From Desulfuromonadaceae bacterium (GTDB lineage Bacteria; Desulfobacterota; Desulfuromonadia; Geobacterales; Pseudopelobacteraceae), in assembly GCA_028712075.1 (NCBI GenBank), contig JAQTQX010000002.1, forward strand, positions 62,001 through 126,000: a DNA stretch of 64,000 nt. The letters run 5' to 3'. This document shows, piece after piece, positions 60,149 through 64,000 of this stretch (within the stretch, counting starts at the first letter, position 1; each line of letters begins with the position of its first letter). The notes below the pieces were generated by a model. The model made no database searches and was not told the origin of the DNA. It worked only from the letters and a program-made list of their open reading frames with translations. The position numbers and the translations under genes are program-made.

Positions 60149-62215
60149 ATGTCGAAACCTATCCAGCAACCGAAATCGGCCTTTGATGCTGAACTCATGA
60201 AGGGCGCTTTGCGTGATTCACTTAAAAAACTTGATCCCCGCACTCTCTGGCGCAATCCGGTCATGCTCTGTGTCGAGGTTGCCAGTCTTATTACCCTGGT
60301 GACTTTCGTCATGTCGCTGACCGGCGCCAACAAAGAACCGGCCTGGTTTACCGGCAGTGTCTCCATCTGGCTCTGGCTGACCGTTATTTTCTCAACATTT
60401 GCCGAAGCGCTGGCCGAGGGACGTGGTAAAGCCCGTGCCGCCAGTTTGCGTAAAAGCCGCACCGATGTTACTGCCAAACAGGTTGAGAAGCCGGACTTTG
60501 GAGGCAACTTTACCACTGTTGGCGCCAGCCAGCTTCGCAAAGGGGATCTGATCCTGGTAGAGGCGAATGAAATGATCGCCGGTGACGGCGACGTAGTGGC
60601 AGGAGCAGCCCTGATCAACGAGTCGGCAGTAACCGGTGAATCGGCTCCGGTGATTCGCGAATCGGGTGGGGATCGCAGTGCCGTCACCGGTGGCACGACG
60701 GTGATTTCCAGTTCCATTATCGTCAGGATTACCGCCAATCCGGGTGAAACCTTCCTGGACCGGATGATCGGTCTGATTGAGGGTGCCAAACGGCGCAAGA
60801 CCCCCAACGAGGTTGCTCTGGAAGTATTGTTGATCGCTCTGACACTGGTGTTCCTGCTGGTCTGCGCCAACATCAGTCCTCTCTCGATCTACAGCGTCAA
60901 GGTAGCCGGCCACGGCACACCGGTATCATTGACCATTCTGGTAGCCTTATTCGTCTGCCTGGCACCGACTACTATCGCGGCACTTTTACCTGCTATCGGC
61001 ATCGCTGGCATGGACCGACTGTTTCAGAAGAATGTCATCGCTCTTTCAGGCCGCGCCATTGAAGCGGCAGGTGATGTTAATGTGCTGCTGTTGGACAAGA
61101 CCGGCACCATCACCCATGGCAATCGTCAGGCTGTGGCATTTGTGCCGGTAGGCGGGCACACCGAGCGGGAGCTGGCCGAGGCGGCCCTGATGGCGTCGCT
61201 GGCTGATGAAACCCCGGAAGGGCGCAGCGTTGTGCTGTTGGCAAAAGAGAAATATGGCCTGAGCAGGGAGACACCAATCGAAGCGGAAGTGGTGGAATTC
61301 AGTGCCGATACACGCCTCTCCGGCATAAACCTGGCCGGCAATCAATATCGTAAAGGCGCTTCTGATTCGACTATTGCGTTTGTCAAAAAACTAGGTTGCA
61401 TAGCAATTCCCGCTGACCTTGCCGACGTTGTCGACCGTGTAGCCCGTGCTGGTGCCACGCCACTGGTTGTCTGTAAAGGGTACGAAATTCTGGGCGTCAT
61501 TAATTTGAAGGACATCGTCAAAGCCGGTATTCAGGAACGTTTCCTACATCTGCGCAGTATGGGGATTAAAACAGTGATGATTACTGGAGACAACCCGCTC
61601 ACTGCTGCTGCAATTGCTGCCGAGGCTCAAGTGGACGATTTCCTGGCGCAGGCCAAGCCGGAGGAGAAACTGCGCCTGATCCGCGTGTATCAGGAGCAGG
61701 GCTACATGGTGGCCATGACCGGCGATGGTACCAACGATGCCCCGGCCTTGGCTCAGGCAGACGTGGCCGTTGCCATGAACACCGGCACCCAGCCTGCCCG
61801 CGAGGCGGCCAACATCATCGACCTGGACAGCAACCCGACCAAACTGCTGGATATCGTTGAAGTTGGGAAACAGATCCTGATGACCCGCGGCAACCTGACC
61901 ACTTTCAGTATTTCAAACGACGTGGCCAAGTATTTTGCCATCATCCCGGCGATGTTGCTCTCTATTTACCCGCAGCTGGGAGTGCTAAACGTGATGCATC
62001 TGGCCACACCGATGAGCGCCATCCTCTCGGCGGTCATCTTCAACGCCATCATCATACCGATGCTGGTGCCGCTGGCTCTGAAGGGAACCAGGTTCCGCGC
62101 GATGCCAGCCGAGAAGCTGCTGATTCATAACCTGCTGATCTACGGGGTAGGTGGGATCATCGCGCCGTTCGTCGGGATCAAGGCTATTGATATGGTCATC
62201 GGGATGATGGTGTGA
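60149..62215 (+). CDS. kdpB: Potassium-transporting ATPase ATP-binding subunit B
   Basis: A 688-residue P-type ATPase: TGES at 162-165 (its Ser164 corresponds to the inhibitory phosphorylation site Ser162 of E. coli), phosphorylation site D316 in [14 protein letters not shown] in YRKGASDS (nucleotide-binding lysine), and hinge [17 protein letters not shown]. It hydrolyses ATP to drive K+ through KdpA. Position between kdpA and kdpC is standard. Confidence 0.97.
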   Translation: MSKPIQQPKSAFDAELMKGALRDSLKKLDPRTLWRNPVMLCVEVASLITLVTFVMSLTGANKEPAWFTGSVSIWLWLTVIFSTFAEALAEGRGKARAASLRKSRTDVTAKQVEKPDFGGNFTTVGASQLRKGDLILVEANEMIAGDGDVVAGAALINESAVTGESAPVIRESGGDRSAVTGGTTVISSSIIVRITANPGETFLDRMIGLIEGAKRRKTPNEVALEVLLIALTLVFLLVCANISPLSIYSVKVAGHGTPVSLTILVALFVCLAPTTIAALLPAIGIAGMDRLFQKNVIALSGRAIEAAGDVNVLLLDKTGTITHGNRQAVAFVPVGGHTERELAEAALMASLADETPEGRSVVLLAKEKYGLSRETPIEAEVVEFSADTRLSGINLAGNQYRKGASDSTIAFVKKLGCIAIPADLADVVDRVARAGATPLVVCKGYEILGVINLKDIVKAGIQERFLHLRSMGIKTVMITGDNPLTAAAIAAEAQVDDFLAQAKPEEKLRLIRVYQEQGYMVAMTGDGTNDAPALAQADVAVAMNTGTQPAREAANIIDLDSNPTKLLDIVEVGKQILMTRGNLTTFSISNDVAKYFAIIPAMLLSIYPQLGVLNVMHLATPMSAILSAVIFNAIIIPMLVPLALKGTRFRAMPAEKLLIHNLLIYGVGGIIAPFVGIKAIDMVIGMMV

Positions 62216-62268
62216 TCAATTTCCTCCTTTACGATAGGTGAAGACAAGAATCAAAGGAAATATGACCT

Positions 62269-62832
62269 ATGAAAGACATAAAGTCGGCAATACTGCTCTT
62301 CATAATCTTTACAGTCATCTGCGGTGGCATCTATCCGGCGATAGTCACCGGCATCGCCTATGCCCTGTTCCCTTACCAAGCCATGGGGAGCCTTATAACC
62401 GACAAGAACGGCAAGGAACTCGGTTCGGCCCTGATCGGACAGTCTTTCTCCGATCCGAAATACTTCTGGCCACGCCCCTCAGCCACAGGTGATTTCGGTT
62501 ACAATGCCATGGCTTCAGGCGGTTCCAATGCGGGTCCGACCAATCCTGATTACCTGAAAACAGTGGGTGATCGGGTCACGATTCTGCGTGATACCGGCGT
62601 AACAGGACAGATACCAGCCGAACTGGTACAAGCTTCTGCCAGTGGGCTTGATCCACACATATCACCCGAATCAGCCATGTTACAAGTGCCACGGGTTAGT
62701 AGGGTACGCGGAATTGCCGAGGGAAAAATTATTACGGCTGTTCAACAAGCTACCGAAGCAAGTCAGATGGGCTTTTTGGGTGCACCACGGGTAAATGTGC
62801 TTGTGTTGAATCTGGAAGTGGATAAACTGTAA
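62269..62832 (+). CDS. kdpC: Potassium-transporting ATPase subunit C
   Basis: A 187-residue protein with one N-terminal transmembrane helix (AILLFIIFTVICGGIYPAIV) and a periplasmic domain containing the family motifs GSALIGQSFSDPKYFWPRPS, ASGGSNAGPTNPDY and ASGLDPHISPESAMLQVPRV. It stabilises the KdpAB complex. It starts 53 bases after kdpB. Confidence 0.96.
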   Translation: MKDIKSAILLFIIFTVICGGIYPAIVTGIAYALFPYQAMGSLITDKNGKELGSALIGQSFSDPKYFWPRPSATGDFGYNAMASGGSNAGPTNPDYLKTVGDRVTILRDTGVTGQIPAELVQASASGLDPHISPESAMLQVPRVSRVRGIAEGKIITAVQQATEASQMGFLGAPRVNVLVLNLEVDKL

Positions 62833-62834
62833 CC

Positions 62835-64000
62835 ATGACCGATAACGACGACATACGCCCTTCTCCAGAAGCAATGCTGAAGGTGGCCCAAGCCGAAGAG
62901 GTTACAGCTGAGCTGGGAAAGCTGAAAATTTTTCTCGGCTATGCCGCAGGCGTCGGCAAAACCTACGCCATGCTGGAGACGGCACGTCAGAGAAAGAAGG
63001 ATGGCCGCGACGTGGTAATCGGCTATGTCGAATCTCATGGCCGTAGCGAGACCGACGTTCTAATGCAAGGAATGGAAACCTTGCAGCGTAAAGAAGTCCA
63101 ATATTTGGGAGTCGCACTGTCGGAGATGGACCTTGATACCGTTTTGAACCGTAAACCACAGATCGTTCTGGTGGACGAACTGGCTCACAGCAATGCCCAT
63201 GGTTCGAGACACGAGAAGCGCTGGCAGGATATTGAAGAGATTCTGGAAGCTGGGATCGATGTCTATACCACGGTCAACATTCAGCACTTCGAGAGTCTGA
63301 ATGACGTGGTGGCACAGATCACCGGGATCATCGTGCGTGAAACTGTGCCGGACCGACTATTGGATCTGGCCTTCGAGATAAAGCTGATCGATATCTCTCC
63401 AGAAGATCTGATTCAGCGTTTGAACGAGGGGAAGATCTACATTCCCGACCAAGCTGCAAAGGCGATAGAAAAGTTCTTCCGTCCCGGTAACCTGATGGCC
63501 CTGCGGGAGCTCTCTTTGCGCCGTACCGCCGCTCGGGTAGATGATCAAATGCGGGCCTACATGGAAACACAGTCCATCGCAGGGCCTTGGCCGACAGCGG
63601 AACGTCTGTTGGTATGCGTCAGCGGCAGCCCGTACAGTGAAAAGCTGGTCCGCGCTACCTGTCGACTTGCCGAAGAACTGAAAGCGCAATGGTTCACCGT
63701 TTACATCGAAACTCCGGTTGGTGGCCGACATGCTCAAGAAAACAGGGAACGCATATGGCAGAATCTGAGATTGGCTGAAAGCCTGGGCGCTCAGGTTGGG
63801 ACTGTAACGGCCTCTGATGTTACTGATGCGGTGATGGAATACGCACGCAGGCATAACGTTACCAAGATCGTTATGGGCAAACCGAATAAGCCCCGCTGGC
63901 GCGAGATTCTGCAACCGCCGGTCGTAGATCAAATTATCCGGAAGAGCGGTGCTGTAGATGTCGTCATCGTCAGCTTTGAACAGGAGAAAGTCGCTGTGGG
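62835..64000 (+). CDS. kdpD: Sensor kinase KdpD, N-terminal part (runs off the window)
   Basis: The ATG at 62835 follows the kdpC stop by two bases. The visible 388 residues comprise the KdpD N-terminal domain with Walker A GYAAGVGKTYAML, the VLVDELAHSNAHGSRHEKRW Walker B region, and the universal-stress-like domain (RLLVCVSGSPYSEKLVRATC to KIVMGKPNKPRW). The transmembrane, GAF and kinase parts lie beyond 64000. It senses K+ limitation and phosphorylates KdpE, which here is encoded divergently 5 kb away. Confidence 0.95.
   Translation, partial: MTDNDDIRPSPEAMLKVAQAEEVTAELGKLKIFLGYAAGVGKTYAMLETARQRKKDGRDVVIGYVESHGRSETDVLMQGMETLQRKEVQYLGVALSEMDLDTVLNRKPQIVLVDELAHSNAHGSRHEKRWQDIEEILEAGIDVYTTVNIQHFESLNDVVAQITGIIVRETVPDRLLDLAFEIKLIDISPEDLIQRLNEGKIYIPDQAAKAIEKFFRPGNLMALRELSLRRTAARVDDQMRAYMETQSIAGPWPTAERLLVCVSGSPYSEKLVRATCRLAEELKAQWFTVYIETPVGGRHAQENRERIWQNLRLAESLGAQVGTVTASDVTDAVMEYARRHNVTKIVMGKPNKPRWREILQPPVVDQIIRKSGAVDVVIVSFEQEKVAV

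Overview
The window looks like chromosome of a Desulfuromonadia/Geobacter-type bacterium (Geobacter, Trichlorobacter and relatives). The pointers are a triheme c7-like cytochrome, several other c-type heme proteins, an Hcp/RIC/hemerythrin nitrosative-stress set, a membrane nitrate reductase with two NarK transporters, abundant two-component systems and a probable selenoprotein. This placement is inferred from gene content; no rRNA or tRNA gene was seen.

1-24.6 kb, nearly all on the minus strand: the start of an RND-type efflux operon (TetR regulator, TolC, membrane fusion protein); a hemerythrin / DUF1858 / ferredoxin-like cluster; a redox and membrane cluster (NapH-like ferredoxin, CcdA-like protein, two thioredoxin-fold proteins); a PAS-RIC-HD operon; a heme-containing diguanylate cyclase; hcp; and the nitrate respiration operon (diheme cytochrome c, narGHJI, two narK genes, triheme cytochrome). 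Five FNR/Dnr-type palindromes (TTGAY-N4-GTCAA) stand before these units and suggest one regulon for nitrate respiration and NO/nitrosative defence.

24.7-37.9 kb: a 6.25-kb heavy-metal-response operon (ArsR, membrane protein, CDF-like transporter, response regulator, histidine kinase, ZraP/Spy-like protein, small secreted protein, lipoprotein) is present twice in direct tandem. A 6,063-bp core appears base-for-base identical. The two units and their outer edges are bounded by three copies of a small helix-turn-helix gene, whose 57-bp 5' segment occurs a fourth time at 50.35 kb, fused to a comM fragment.

37.9-47 kb: a mosaic of fragments and small cargo. It holds scrambled comM pieces around a MntA/HepT (MNT-HEPN) toxin-antitoxin pair, a frameshifted secreted protein, a Cys-rich secreted protein, a zinc-ribbon thioredoxin with in-frame UGA at the first redox-Cys position followed by a SECIS-like hairpin (strong selenocysteine candidate), two intact hsp20 genes and one broken one, broken methyltransferase, helicase and HipA genes, and small enzymes (VOC, RibD-like, SRPBCC).

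47-55 kb: MarR plus DapB-like protein, a Pal-type lipoprotein, a ClC channel, the comM fragment, and a large hybrid kinase with its response regulator. 55-64 kb: potassium uptake, with kdpE-kup on the minus strand facing kdpABCD on the plus strand across an intergenic region carrying three KdpE-type direct repeats; kdpD runs off the window.
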